From: Stromatinia cepivora | Taxonomy: Eukaryota; Ascomycota; Leotiomycetes; Helotiales; Sclerotiniaceae | Direction: 5' to 3' | Length of the DNA stretch: 64,000 bases | Assembly: GCA_014898415.1 (NCBI GenBank) | Contig: RCTD01000013.1 | Span: forward strand, 992,001-1,056,000 | In this document: one piece after another, positions 26,800 to 39,400 of the stretch | Position numbering within the stretch: the stretch's first letter is position 1 | Layout: each line of letters begins with the position of its first letter | Made by a program: the position numbers and the translations under genes | The notes under the pieces: model-generated | Database searches by the model: none | What the model was told of the DNA's origin: nothing | What the model saw: only the letters and a program-made list of their open reading frames with translations

Positions 26800-27130
26800 T
26801 TTAAATCAATTAGATTGATCATTTTGGTTGATTTGGTCAATTTACTGGAAATTGACCAAATTGATCAAATTAATCGACCAAATTGACCAAAATGACGAAT
26901 GAATTGATCAAATCGATCAAATCGTTAATCAATTGGATAAATTAATATTAATTTGTATTCTCTTTGATTTGGGGAATCTTTGAAAGGAAAAAGTTTCAAT
27001 AGAAAAGGGAAGGAGGTTGAATTATGGTATAATAATGATGGGTGGTTAATATGGTTAATTCCGAAATCGATCAAGTTAATCGATCAAATTGACCAAATTA
27101 ACCAAATCAACTAAATTGACCAAATTGAAC
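26800..27130. repeat. Degenerate ATTGACCAAATTGATCAA minisatellite with hairpin
   Basis: Two tracts (about 26800-26945 and 27060-27130) are made of ATTGACCAA / ATCGATCAA units inside the 3' part of the Ty3/gypsy-type element. A 13-bp perfect inverted repeat, ATTTGGTCAATTT - ACTGG - AAATTGACCAAAT (26831-26861), could form a hairpin. Confidence 0.75.
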
Positions 27131-28335
27131 GAAATCGACAGGGGTAACGTTACATTTCGTTCTTACCATATTCAAGCTTCCCTTTGTATGATTTTTTTTG
27201 AAATGATTATAAGCATATATTGCCTTCGTATTATCTTGGTGGTGGCAGCTCGTCTGTTGTATAGAGTTCGGGCCATATACGTATACAATCAAATTCCTTC
27301 GAATTTGTATAGGTTTTTGATCTTTTCATGATCGTATGCGTATGCATTATCATAAAATCATAACATCTAGTCTGTTGTATTGAAGAATACTTTTTTTTCC
27401 TTTGGTTTTATAGATGAATTGTTATTCATATGATTATAATTATTCTTTTTGCTTTTATAAAGTTTTATCCAATTAATTAGTCGATTAAGAAGACCAGGCA
27501 ACATTGGATTGGCCAGGTGAAAATCGTATAAAAGGTATGGTGATGTTTTAAAATCGGAAGTAGGATATTAGGTAAGATCGATATTGTTATTAAGCTATAA
27601 GACTCTATATAATAGAGTTTTTCGTGTTTTCTTTACTATTAGGATTTTTTCCATTTTCCATTCCGAATCATTAATTATATTAATAGGCGGAGATGATTCG
27701 AGTATTTAATCAGGAAGAGAATTATTATATGTTTTGTATAATCGATTTGGAAGGAAAACAGAATGAATTTTCATTGTAATCGGGAATTCGAGCTTGAAAG
27801 AACTTCCAAATCGATCAATGATCTTGAATCTTCCTTGAATTAGGAAGTCCAGTTTTTTGGATGATCTTTGGGTAGGATAATTCTTTATATTGAGTTATAT
27901 ATAATCTTCGATATCGAAATCGATCTTACATTAATAAACATTTGTGGATTTCGATATCTTGGTTTGGATATGCAATAGACCTTCTTTCGTTTGCGTGAAA
28001 GTTAATCTATTATGTTCTGTATATATATGGGTATTATGTATATTTATATTGTTTGTTGGTTTACTAGCGTCTTTCTTTCATTCCTATGTATATTTCGGTG
28101 TATGCCTATATAGGGTTTCGTAGGGTGTAAATCTTCTTAAGGAGTTGTATGGAAAAGTAAGTTGCGTGTAATCCATTATAGATAGAAATTCTGATCAATT
28201 GTTTTGATAGTAGCTAATAAACGATTTTAATTGCTATTGAAAATACTGATTATAGATCTTAATTTGATTATCGGTTTGGGGATGGTGAGCAATGGATAAT
28301 TTAAGATCGGTTTTTAGGATTTGGCTGAATTCCTT

Positions 28336-28551
28336 TTAGAATTGTAATATAAATTGGGGGCCACAATCTGATATTATAATGTCAAGGGGATTATAATATC
28401 GATATATATGATAGAGATATAGTTGTACTTGAGTTTGAGTATCGATTGATTTATAACAAGGTATAAAGATAGTTTGTTTCATTAATCGATCAATAATAAT
28501 TAAAACATTGTTATATCTGTATTTATCCTTATTAAAGCTGCAATAGTTCAT
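28336..28551 (-). pseudogene. Integrase core fragment
   Basis: A 71-codon piece with VLIIIDRLMKQTIFIPC, where active integrases have VVVDRxTKxAHFIP, and DIIISDCGPQF, matching the SDRGPQFxS motif with Arg changed to Cys. Lies downstream of RNase H, as in Ty3/gypsy elements. Confidence 0.85.
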
Positions 28552-29397
28552 AGTAATATATTGCTATATTCGATTAGGAATTGGAAATGGATGCAATAAA
28601 TCGGGGGTACGATTATATGGAACAGAACTATATTTGCAAACATAACAATTATATATATATCTGGCTACGATATTGTGTATTCTAGGCCAATAGTATTATT
28701 GAGATAATAAAAAATAAGTTTTGCTTATACCAGAATAAACAATGGAAACAGAATTATAAACTTTACGAATCAGATAAATTCGAAAGTTATCGATATCAAA
28801 TACCACCAAACGGTTATCGTAAAGCAAGAGGTTATTTTGGAATGATATATACTTGTAATTTTAGATAGTCTGCATTCTGAATACTAGTAAACTATTTATA
28901 GTTTTATTTGTTTTGATAATACAATTAACTAGATCGAATCGAGGAGCGATTTTATTCAAATCGATATTAGTAATTGTTGTTTCATTTGAGTAATGCTTTC
29001 GTAAAGCTTTTTTTATGATTTCAGTATCAATTTGGTTATCTTTAATAAGCTATTAAAGGCGATTCTTCTTTTTGATATAGTTCTGGAGATCCAATTTATC
29101 GGTCCAATGGATTAAAACATCAGTGAAAGGGTTATCTTTTCCAGAGCGATATATAATGATGAAATTATAATCGATTAGAACTTCTGCCCAGCGAACTTAT
29201 CGGGTGTTGAGAGTCTTAATAATTATGAAATATTTGAAGGCTTTATAATCGGTATAAACCTTGATTTTATATAGTGAACCAACGAATTTCGTTCTCTAAT
29301 GATTGAGAAATCGAATGATTGATAGCATTTCCTTATCATGAACTTTGTAGTTCAATTCAGCGGCAACTATAATCTTGAAGAAATAAACTACAGGAAA

Positions 29398-29676
29398 TCA
29401 ATCTTTGTTATACTGTTGTAATAACATATTAGCAATTATCCCATCGAATATATTTGTTTCGAGTATACAAAGGAATCGATGATTATAGTGTTGCAAAAGC
29501 GGAGCAAAGATAAGCTTTTTCTTTAAGATATTGAATACATTTTGGTATACTTTGTCGAATATGAATTTAATATTTGCTTTAGTAAGTTCGTTGAAAGGTT
29601 TCGCTATTATACTGTAGTCCTTAATGAATTGTCGATAAAAATTGCAAAAACCGAGGAATGATTGGATCCCTTTCAC
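29398..29676 (-). pseudogene. RT thumb / RNase H fragment
   Basis: A 92-codon open piece with IQSFLGFCNFYRQFIKDYS, the conserved LGFxNFYRRFI block after RT, followed by the connection (AKPFNELTK) and the start of RNase H (ILETNIFDGIIANML, where active enzymes have E(T/A)DAS). Asp and Ser positions are altered, in line with RIP. Confidence 0.85.
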
Positions 29677-30075
29677 TATTATCGAAAAAATCCAATTCTC
29701 AATTACTTCAATCTTTTCAGGGTTTATCTTTATTTCTTTAGTAGAAATAATAAAGTTTAAATATTTGATATATATAATATTGAATTTGTATTTCTTGAAA
29801 TCCGTTTATAGGCTAGCGGTTTCTAATCGTTCGAGAATTAATTTGATATAAGTTTGGTATTCTTTTTTGTTTTCGGAATAGATGAAAATATTATCGAGAT
29901 ATATTGTACAGAAGACGTCTAGATAATCGAATAGAATATCATTTATATAATATTAATAGATTGTAGAATCATTTATTAATCTGAATAGTATGATCTTGTA
30001 TTTATATGATCTGTATTAAATTCGGAAGATAATATATTCTTTCAAAACAGGATTCATTTTTATATAATAGAAAAC

Positions 30076-30381
30076 TTAACGAATATCGAATTTGGTAAAG
30101 ATCTTAGTATTGGAAAGCTGAGAAAGTGTTTCATCAATTAAAAGAAAAGGATACCGATCTTTATATATTAAAGAATTCAATAATCTGAAATTTATATAGA
30201 ATTTCAAATTACTATTGGGTTTTTTGACGAATAGAATGGATACAATATAAAGGATTTGATTAGATTCAATGAAACCTTTACTGAAGTTATCCATAATATA
30301 TTCTTTGATGATTTCCAATTGTTCTAAGGATATCTTGTAAAGCAGATTGTAATACAAAATTTGTTCTCCTTTATCTTCCAA
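30076..30381 (-). pseudogene. Reverse transcriptase fragment
   Basis: A 101-codon open piece inside the Ty3/gypsy-type element. It shows the RT fingers/palm landmarks: a KGFIESNQ-type segment, FVKKPNSNLKF (the VKKK/DG region), NFRLLNSL and ending in KFDIR, the KxDLR motif A. The catalytic YxDD box lies further on in broken frame at 29901-29890 as YLDN. Confidence 0.85.
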
Positions 30382-33191
30382 TATGATTTTATAATTATAA
30401 AATTAATTAGAAGGCAAGATATTTGATTTATATTTGGAAAAGACTTAATAATATTATCAATATTCAAATGGTATTTCAGGTTTTGAATCGATTTCGGTTA
30501 ATACTTTATCAAATTTCTTTCGAACTTTTGTATTCTTGAATTCGGTCAGGGTAATTAATATTCTTTCTTTTGTATATCATTTGTTCTATCGAAAATTTAT
30601 CATATCATTGAGTTTTTTCAAAGTAATAATAAAGAGTTCAATTTGTTTATCTTTTTTGTATTCTAATTAGAACTTATCGGGTTTGAATGTATATAAATCG
30701 AGGACTTCGGACGATATACAGGGGAGGCATTTGTAGATCTGCAGTAATGGTATGATTGATTGGGAAGGAGGTGGATTGAATTTGAAAGGAATCGGGATCT
30801 CTTCCTTTTCAACAAAAATCTGTATTACATTTATACTTGAAGGTTCTTGTTATATATTACTAATTATGATTGATTTGTTCAGTTATAAATCTTTTCGATT
30901 TTAATATTCTTCGAATTGATTATCTTATCGATCAATATTTTGTTGGACTAATTGATCGATCTTTCGTTTGTAAAGGGATGATTAGATAATAAGGAGATTA
31001 TTCGAATAGAAGATAATATAGGATCTCTTTTTAGATTATTCAAGATATTTATTAAAGCAATCAAATTTTGTTTGAATCTTTGATAATCAAAATCTATTTA
31101 AAATAATATTATAATTCTTTAATTTAGTAATAAAGAAAAGAACAAAAGATTGTTCATAATTATCGACCGTTAAATTAAGAAATATGAAATAGGTAATAGT
31201 ATAGCCTTATATATTATTATATTCTTTAACTTCAATTGAAGTTTCAAATAGTATAATTCTAGATTTAAATATAGAAAATAAATAAATAAGGAGTATAATA
31301 TTAATAAAAGCGAATCCATTTATTCCAAAGTTAATAAATACTTTTGATTGATAAATATAATTATTTTTCGAAAGATTACAAAAAAGTATAAATACTTTTC
31401 CTTTTATAAATTTGATTAAATCAAAAAATCTTATATTCTGTATAGTATTTAAAATGAAAACAGAGTTTAAATGTTTAGTTTTAAATACTTTTCTTTTTTT
31501 AAATAGATATTTTATATAATTTTAATTGTAATTTCTAAACTGAAGTCTTCTTCGGTATCCCGATATTCTTCAAATTCTTCTGCTTTTTCTTGTACCATTT
31601 CGATTTCATTGAAGTTATTGATACAAAGCATCGATATATATACTACTCTAGGAAAGGGAAAGGGTGACGAGTATTTGAAGTTCGAATAATTATTGAATAT
31701 AGCAGGGCCGGTATATCTGGGAAGGGTATTCCAGAATGGAAATAATTTCGGGAATATAGAGATTTCAAAATTGAAACTGTTAAAACTCCGAAAGGATTGC
31801 AAAAGGTTTATAATAATTATTGATTTATAAATAACTATAAGAGCTTTTCAACCAATACAATATCGATTTCGTTCTCGTAATAAAACTTCGTTTTGATTTA
31901 CTTTAATAAATATATTCACAAGTTCTTTTATAATCTTACAATTTTTGATGGGTATTGCTATTATTCACAAAAGAAAATCAGAAATCTTCTATTCGAAATC
32001 CTTGAATAAAACCTTATCATCAGTAATTTCTATTTGAATAACAAGTAATTTGAACTTTCTATATCATTTTAGGAAGTTGTCATATCGAGTTGTATTAGAT
32101 ATAATCTACATCTTGTATTAAAAGCAAGCATTATCGATTTCGATTAGGTTCCGATAGATCACTACAAATTGTTCGACCAATTCGAATATTGTGAATTGGG
32201 GTACTTGTATATAAAAAGTATAATAATATATTTATATTTCCGATTCAATTTGATCGATTATATATATATAGTGTTGTATTTCATTTTTAAGTGATATAAT
32301 ATATAACTCGAATTATTCTATAATCAATAATTATTACAAATTAGTTTTAGATTCAATATTATTGTTAAATTTAGTAATAAGATTTATAGGTTTTGATATA
32401 TATATATTTTACTATAAATTGTGATTGACGCAGGAATACGATCTTGATCAATTAGATCGGCTTCTTGAGTAAAAGGACCCCTGATTATTAAATAAATCGT
32501 CATTTTTTAAAAGGGAAAAAGAATCCTCGGAGGGCTTTGGATAATTAAGTTGTTTAATCAAAGTTTTCTTCCTTTGATTTCGGGATCTTCGGGTTTGCTT
32601 GGATGAAGGTCCTTGAATTTCAATTGAAAAAATAAGGGGAATCCCAGGTATTATTGTTGATCTGGATGTCTATATAAACATCATTTGGGGTTCAAAAGGA
32701 GATTGCATTATTGTAGAGTTCATTATCATTATAGTTTTCAATTATTGATTCTCCTTTTTCAAATTTATAATTATTATATAAAGATCTTATAATTGTAATA
32801 GTGGTTCAAAAGGAATAATTGAATTACTGAGAGTATCAACTTTATATATTGAAATCTTCTCTTTACCAGTTTTCTTTCTTCCAATGATAATATTATTTAA
32901 TCCTGTATTCATATTTTCTTCAAAGGGTTATTGAAATAATTAAGGAGAAAAAAAGGGTTCTTCAAAATATACTTTCGAAAATTCGGAGCGTATAGAAGGA
33001 GGAATTCGTTGTATTATAAAAATGATAGTATATTTCTAAAAGTATTTATATCTTTATTAATTAAATCGGAATAGATTTTTTTCCTTTAAATATAATGTTT
33101 GTAAAAGTTCATTTAAGAAAGTATTATTAAAATGAAATATTATTTGAAAGATCATTAGATAATTAGACACTTGTAAATAAATTGTAGATAA

Positions 33192-33473
33192 TATAATGTA
33201 TAAAAACTATAGTAGAATTGAATAAACAGGGTCAATTATATTCTTTAGAATCTACAACTGAAGAATTATAGTTCGTAAAAAGCGACTAGATATATATATA
33301 CAAATACCTATTTGTAAACTGCGGGGTTGTACGCATATATTATTAGGGTCACTATTTTATTATACTAAATCGTATGAATCGTAATGTATGTGCACGGACG
33401 ATCAGCTCATCAATGGATGTGGGAGATAAGAGGTATCACGTGGTTAGCCTCCTGTGGTTCACGATTCGTGACA
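33192..33473 (-). repeat. 5' LTR of the Ty3/gypsy-type element (282 bp)
   Basis: Outer end (33473 side) keeps the intact minus-strand start TGTCACGAATCGTGAACC; its inner end reads TATAATGTATAA where the partner has TGTGACGCACAA, so the terminal CA on the element strand has been lost by C-to-T/G-to-A changes. Confidence 0.9.
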
Positions 33474-33478
33474 ACTTT

Positions 33479-34137
33479 CAATTGTATAAAAAGAAAATTA
33501 TATTTGAAAGAGTTAATATAAATCTAATAATGGTTAGAACTAGATATTTATAAAATTATAAAAATAATATAGAATATAATAATTGATATTGGAAATAATA
33601 AATAATTAGGAATTTATAATAAAAATAATATTAAATTGAATTTTTATAAAGAACTAATTATCTAGTATCTTTCTATTAAATATTCTTCTTTTAAATAATT
33701 TTTTATTTTTATATATATATATATTTTTTTATATATTTTTTTTCTTTTTATATATATGTATAATTTTTTTTTTTATAATTTTTTCTTTTATTTTTTTATT
33801 ATTATTTTTAAACAAAAATTTTCTCTTTATAATTAAAATCTTCTATTTAATATTTCATTTATGAAAATTATAAATAATTAAATATTCCTTTCTCTTTTCT
33901 TTTTTCTTTCTCAAATAAAAATCTTTATTTTTATTTTTTTAATCTATAAATAATATTTCTCTTTCATTTTTAATCAGAAAATATAAAATTAACTTATATT
34001 ATTTATCAAAAATTTATAATTTTCTCAATCAAAATAATTCCAAAAAAAATAATAAGATTAAAAATCCTATTGAAAAAAATTATTTAATTCAATTTTTTGA
34101 TTTCTTTTATAAAAATTTTAATTGTTTTATATTAAAC
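33479..34137. other. Extremely AT-rich spacer between two LTR elements
   Basis: Runs of A and T with no frame, probably RIP-eroded repeat DNA. Nothing recognisable. Confidence 0.6.
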
Positions 34138-34142
34138 TAATC

Positions 34143-34305
34143 TGTTGGATTTTGGGTCATACCGTATATTTAAGCATGGGACTATACTATAATGGGATTA
34201 GCCTGCACGTGATTCTACCGAATCACACAATTTGTATAATAGCTTCTAGTCAGATAATCTTAGAATAATAAGGCTTTTCCATTTATTTAATATGATTTGT
34301 TAATA
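34143..34305 (+). repeat. 5' LTR of the 2.35-kb element
   Basis: Outer end intact (TGTTGGATTTTGGGTCATACCG); inner end mutated to TTAATA where the partner has TTAACA. Differences from 36326-36488 are transitions. Confidence 0.9.
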
Positions 34306-34388
34306 GGTTATGAGTTTGGATTTTGTGTATTATTATGTAGTTTAGGGTTAATCTTCCGGAATGAAAGATCAAGTCCTTGATAGATCTG

Positions 34389-34573
34389 GTAGAATAAATA
34401 AGCAAGATTGATATAGTTGAGCAGAAAAGCTTGCTATACTAAATATATCGGCAGAGTAAACAAATAAGGTCGATATAGTTGAACAGGGAAGTCTGTTATA
34501 GAAAATATATTGGTAGAGTAGATGAGCAAGGTCGATATAGCTGAGCGGGGAAGTCTGCTATACTAAATATATT
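34389..34573. repeat. About 62-bp tandem repeat, three copies
   Basis: Units starting GGTAGA/GGCAGA at about 34389, 34450 and 34512 share the cores GATATAGTTGA(G/A)CAG and CTATACTAAATATAT. Lies shortly inside the 5' LTR of the non-autonomous element. Confidence 0.8.
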
Positions 34574-35633
34574 AGCAAAGTTGAATTTCAATAATACAGT
34601 TAATACAGAAGAATCTGCTTTAGAAATTATTTAAATAAAAGATACTACCTTTTTACATCCTTTTTCTGATAATTCGAGAGTTAATCGATTCCTTCGATAT
34701 CTTTTTTTCTCTTTCGGAAACCTTTTTGCTTTATATCAATAGCAACAATAAAAAATAAGCATTCTGTAAAGCAAAGTAAACCTTTCGAAATCTCTTCAGA
34801 ACAAGATTCGAATATTTCTGTTCCTTGAATACCTTCGATCCTTATACAATTGATAGATTCCCTATAGAAAATCTAATAGAAATATTGGAGATTATATTTC
34901 TGGTATAGTTTTTGAAGGAGCTATAAAACCTATATTTGTTTTCGTTTTAAATACTTTAGGGATTTACTTTACTTTTTGATCCTACTGAAATAGATTTGTC
35001 AGCAAAATTTAAGACGATCTTAAATTTTGCTTCTAATATAGATTCAGGGTCTGCAGAAATTGATTCTTGAACTGGAATTTCTGGAATGATGAATTCGATA
35101 TCTGTAGTATCCTTGGAATTTATTGTATTTGTATTAAGGAGATATTTCTGTTTTTGTTTTGAAGAATGGTGTTTCCATTCTGGGGAAGTATTTTTTATAT
35201 TCCTTTTAGGGATTCTTTGTTAGCATTCAATCCTTTTTTCGACCATTATTCTTTTATATTGTTGTTGATATCTTCGATATCTTCTTGTTCTTTTTTTTGT
35301 AATTATGGTTGTTAATTTTGTTATCTTTTGATGTGTTGCTTATTGTGTATCATCTCAATACCATTTTGTTTTTATTTTCAGATCAGTGTTATTTTGTTGT
35401 ATCTTTATATTCAATGTTTACAATAATAACTACACTAATGGTTGTGGGGGAGAAGGAGAGTATCCCTAGTAAAAAAGCCGGAGATAGAATCAGAAGCGAT
35501 TACAAAAGGAACCGAAAATGAAACCAAAGAAGGAGATTGTATATTGGAAGATATACAGAGCGATATACTGAAAGGAGTAAACGATTACATTAATAATAAA
35601 AGAATATATATCCATTAGGCTCCGCTATATAAT

Positions 35634-35886
35634 ATATAGAGATCATTAGATATTTAGCCAAGTATAATATTAAAGATCAACAGATACCATAGCTTCCTAG
35701 AATCGGTAGCAATTTACCAACTAGTATATAAAGACCATTAGATATCTAACCAAATATAGTATTAAAGGTCGACAAATATTATAGCTTTTTGGAACCGGTA
35801 GTAGTTTACCAATTAATATATAGAGATTATTAGTATCTAAATAAATATAATATTAAAGGTCAACAGATATAATGGTTTTCTGGAGC
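35634..35886. repeat. About 92-bp tandem repeat, three copies
   Basis: Units beginning TATATA(G/A)AGA(T/C)CATTAG at about 35634, 35725 and 35817 (the last shortened) share ATATTAAAGGTC and ACCGGTAG-type cores. Internal to the 2.35-kb element. Confidence 0.8.
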
Positions 35887-36325
35887 AAAAACTATTAGTT
35901 AGTAATTTATCAATCATTCTGGCTAATAGCTAGTTATACTTTTGTTATGAAGGGAAGAGTTATAGATATGATTTTATAGGATATATTATTCTATTAGAGA
36001 GAGGCGTTTGTACTGTAGTGTAGGGTTGAAGGTTCTAGCCTAATATGGTTGAAGGATTAAGAGCAGGAGAGATAGATTTCCTTTAATTTTTATTATGAAA
36101 AAAGGGGTGTTGATTATCCTTTAAAGATTATTATACTATTGTGGAACGATTATTCTATTCGAATCTTGTTAGATTTTGAGTTTTAAAAGATCTAGTAAAG
36201 GAATGATTATTCAATGCTATTGGCTTTCTATTTTCAGATTAATATTGTTCAATTTAGTTTAAATCAATTGTGGTATTTATAGTTTAGCCCTCTCTACTTC
36301 TATATATGTTATGCTCCTGAGGGAG

Positions 36326-36488
36326 TATTGGATTTTGGATCATATTGTATATCTAAGCATGGGATTATATTATAATGGGATTAGCCTGCATATAATTCTA
36401 CCGAATCACACAATTTGTATAATAGCTTCTAGCCAGATAACCTTAGAATAATAAGGCTTTTCCATCCACTCAATATGACTTGTTAACA
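36326..36488 (+). repeat. 3' LTR of the 2.35-kb element
   Basis: Inner end mutated to TATTGGATTTTGGATCATATTG; outer end intact (CCATCCACTCAATATGACTTG, ending TTAACA), the reverse of the pattern in the 5' LTR. Confidence 0.9.
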
Positions 36489-36493
36489 TAATC

Positions 36494-39400
36494 TTGTATT
36501 ATTTTTAAAAAAAAACCACCACCCCCCCCCATTAACAAAACTAATTTCAAATTCAAAAAATTATAAATACTATTAATAATTCTTATTTAATTTTTTTAAT
36601 AAAAAGTTTGATCATTTTATAATAAATTAATTATGTATTATCTTTCAAAAATTTATAATTTTCTTAATCAAAACAATTATATCAAACTTAGAAAATTATA
36701 AATTTTATTAAAAAGATTTATTTGATTTGTTTATAAAGTTTTTTTTATATTAAATTAATTTTCCATCATTTTTAAAAAATTCATAATTTTTTTTATCAAA
36801 AAAACTAGTTTCAATTTCAGAAAATTGGAAATTTTTAAATTTTTAAATTTTTTTCAATTATTTTCTAATAAATTAATCTTATATTTTTTTAAAAATCATA
36901 AATTTTTTAAATATAAAATAACTATTTCAATAAAGAATATTATAAATTTTTTATATTCTATCAATATTTAAAATCTTAAATCGATTGAAAGGAATCATTA
37001 TATACAAGAATTAATTTTTTCAAAATTCAATATATTTCTTCTTTTTTATAATATTCTAATTTTATTAAATCTTTTTGAATCGAGAATATTAAAAACCCTT
37101 AAAAAATTATTTAATTATTTTATTATAGAATAAAAGAAATATTTTTTTAAAAGAAATTAAAATAAGAATTTTAAATAAAATTTATAATTTTCTAGATCAA
37201 AAATCACTTTTTTAAGAAAGAATATTTAAAAAAATTAAATTTTTTTAATATTTAAAATTGAAAATTTATTAAAAAGAATTATTATATAAAAAAAGAATTA
37301 ATATTTTTTAATTTTATATATTCTTCTCATTCTGCTAGGTTTAAACCAGAGGTGCGAAGACCCGTTCGAGTTTGTTTAGTGGAGTAGGTGGTATGCTTGG
37401 TGTGGGGTTTTTGTTGCTTCATTGTTGGGTCTGGATTACCTGAATTCTAGGTTATGAGGAAATATGCGGCTGTTTGGTTTGGGGTAGGAGATGCGGAGGG
37501 TTTCGGGGATCTGACTTCATACATTTGGGATATTGTCGGTACTTAAGAATCTTGAATTGTCTGGTATTCAAGCTGCTATAGTCAGCAATTAGACTGTGGC
37601 TTTGCATGCGCCTCCTCGCATGCAGAAACAAGGTTGTACACCCAACAATCAAGACAGAAAATCCCCGAAATTCTTCAAAAGTCTTCAAAAGATTAATGCA
37701 AATGCTTCCAATCCCGTGAGGAATTTTGATTGATCATGCTCGTACTAATAGTACGATGACTTGGCTTGAATGTCACGCGTCGCATCTTTGCTAGATTTAC
37801 GGTTCTCCTTTATGTGAGATTATCTCCTTCTTGAATTTCCAAATCATGATATAGTTTGATCATCGTGGTACGAAGCATATGTAATTTCCAGTCAAAGCGA
37901 CTACTTACATGATTGAAGACATCTAGTTGATTGATTACCACAAAGCTCAGAGCGAGGAGACTAGTATTAATAGATTTGTATTGCATACTAAACGGCGCTT
38001 CATATAAAACTTTGTATGGAGATTGGTAAACTTGTGAATTCCGAGCAGGAGAATATGGATGTTGATGGCGGGGAAGAAGCTAGAAGTAGCGGCGATACTT
38101 GGCGGAAAGATAGCTGTGGATTTGCGGCTGATAAAATGTGGGGCCTATTAGTCGTTTCTCTCTAGGCCTTGTGCCGCAGCCGCACAACTTCTGCGGCCGG
38201 TATTAGTGTAGATCAATATGAGTATGAATGAAATGTAATCGTAGGTTATTACTACCGGTAGTCCCCCTCTCCAACCCCTTTACCTCTTGTAGGCTGGAGG
38301 TGTGTGGTGGCTAGTGACGAGGCTAATTGGAGGCCTACTCTCAGCCTACGATTAAGCTTATTTCTCGTACTAGCGTCATGGCAATTGCCCATGAATCACG
38401 ATGCAAGTTCTCACGGTAGACATTTCACCCGCCAACTGAACGCACTAAGTCTACGGGGCAATACAACGGTATTCTGATAATAATCCTTTCTTCAGGGGCA
38501 TTCGGAGCTTTGATTACTTTCTAGAACCGAATATAAAGTTTTAAACTATAGACTTCAAATTTCAATAGTCAAAGAGTGATGATCATAGATTGTTTACTTA
38601 GTTGGCCGGTTTGTTCATTTGGCGGGTGCATCGATGCTTCTGAGTGGAATTTACCCTGTGAAGCTGAAACGAACGTGGTCTGAGTACTCACACATGCATA
38701 TATGCAGTAAAGAAGCAGGGTACGGCTGCGTCTTCTTCCTGCTATCAATTTGGGATTTTGGAATCGGTAGAAGAGACATGAACACAAAGCATAGGATAAA
38801 ACCCCTTGGTCAGAAATGAAATGAGGCCGCTTAGGGCAAGAAAATGGTATTCTATAGAGACTTTTTACTGTTGAGTTTCCCACCACCCTTAGGTTTGTTA
38901 TTTTACAGTGGGCGAACGTCAACCCCCCAAACCCCTCGCAAAAAGGTTAGAATATGAAAAATAAGGCCTGGATAGTGCGGTTTATACGAGATCTAGAGCG
39001 GGGGAATTCAAAGTGCAAAATTGAATCTTAAAGTCCAAGCAAAAGAAAAATTTCAGGGGTTTAAGGGACGAAATCACTATAGCAAACACACCAAATAAAG
39101 TTTATGGTGACTTTACCATTATCACTTCCTCATTATCATCATTCCCCCACATTTCATATATCTTCATGATTCAGTATAATTCAGACACTAGTAGGGGCGA
39201 TTTTGGTATGACGTCCTTTGGGACACCCCACCAGATGATGAGAAACTCAACAGCAGAAAGTCTCTAAATTCATTCTCTGATAGCGCTCTTCAAAAGGCTC
39301 AGTACTTAGCAGTTAATCCGAGACACATGACCGCCGTTATTTGACGGGTGATTGTCTCTCTCCACATCAATACATAAGCGCCCGCTTTGATCCACAAAAA

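Larger units (their letters stand above)
26422..33473 (-). mobile_element. Full-length Ty3/gypsy-type LTR retrotransposon, inactivated by RIP
   Basis: 7,052 bp bounded by two 282-bp LTRs and a perfect 5-bp target duplication ACTTT (26417-26421 and 33474-33478). On the minus strand the remnants run reverse transcriptase (30381-about 29850), RNase H (29676-29398), integrase (28551-28336); this RT-RH-IN order is the Ty3/gypsy arrangement. The internal part is strongly AT-rich and broken by stops, and the RT catalytic YxDD box reads YLDN (29901-29890), a G-to-A change typical of RIP. A purine-rich run just inside the 3' LTR (CCGAAGAGGGAAATAA on the minus strand, 26704-26719) fits a polypurine tract. 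Upstream sequence (31-33 kb) should have held gag and protease but is too degraded to read. Dead element; family name not assigned. Confidence 0.92.
34143..36488 (+). mobile_element. Non-autonomous 2.35-kb LTR element with 163-bp LTRs
   Basis: Two gap-free 163-bp LTRs (34143-34305 and 36326-36488) enclose about 2.0 kb, and the whole is flanked by TAATC on both sides (34138-34142 and 36489-36493). LTRs run TGTTGGATTTTGG...TTGTTAACA. A purine tract (CTGAGGGAG, about 36317-36325) directly precedes the right LTR, giving plus orientation. No RT, integrase or gag domain is readable; the longest open frame (35309-35521) is 70 codons and unrecognised. Two internal tandem repeats are listed separately. 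The short size and lack of domains suggest a TRIM/LARD-like element mobilised in trans; the parent element is not in the window. RIP changes are clear between the LTRs. Confidence 0.88.

Noticed and set aside
27089..27331. 80-codon frame starting MTKLTKSTKLTKLNEIDRG
   Set aside because: Its start is the ATTGACCAA minisatellite of the Ty3/gypsy-type element; the rest is RIP-eroded repeat DNA.
31512..31802. 96-codon frame in the Ty3/gypsy-type element as a gag remnant
   Set aside because: Its position fits gag, but no CCHC knuckle or capsid motif can be read, so it is not listed as gag.
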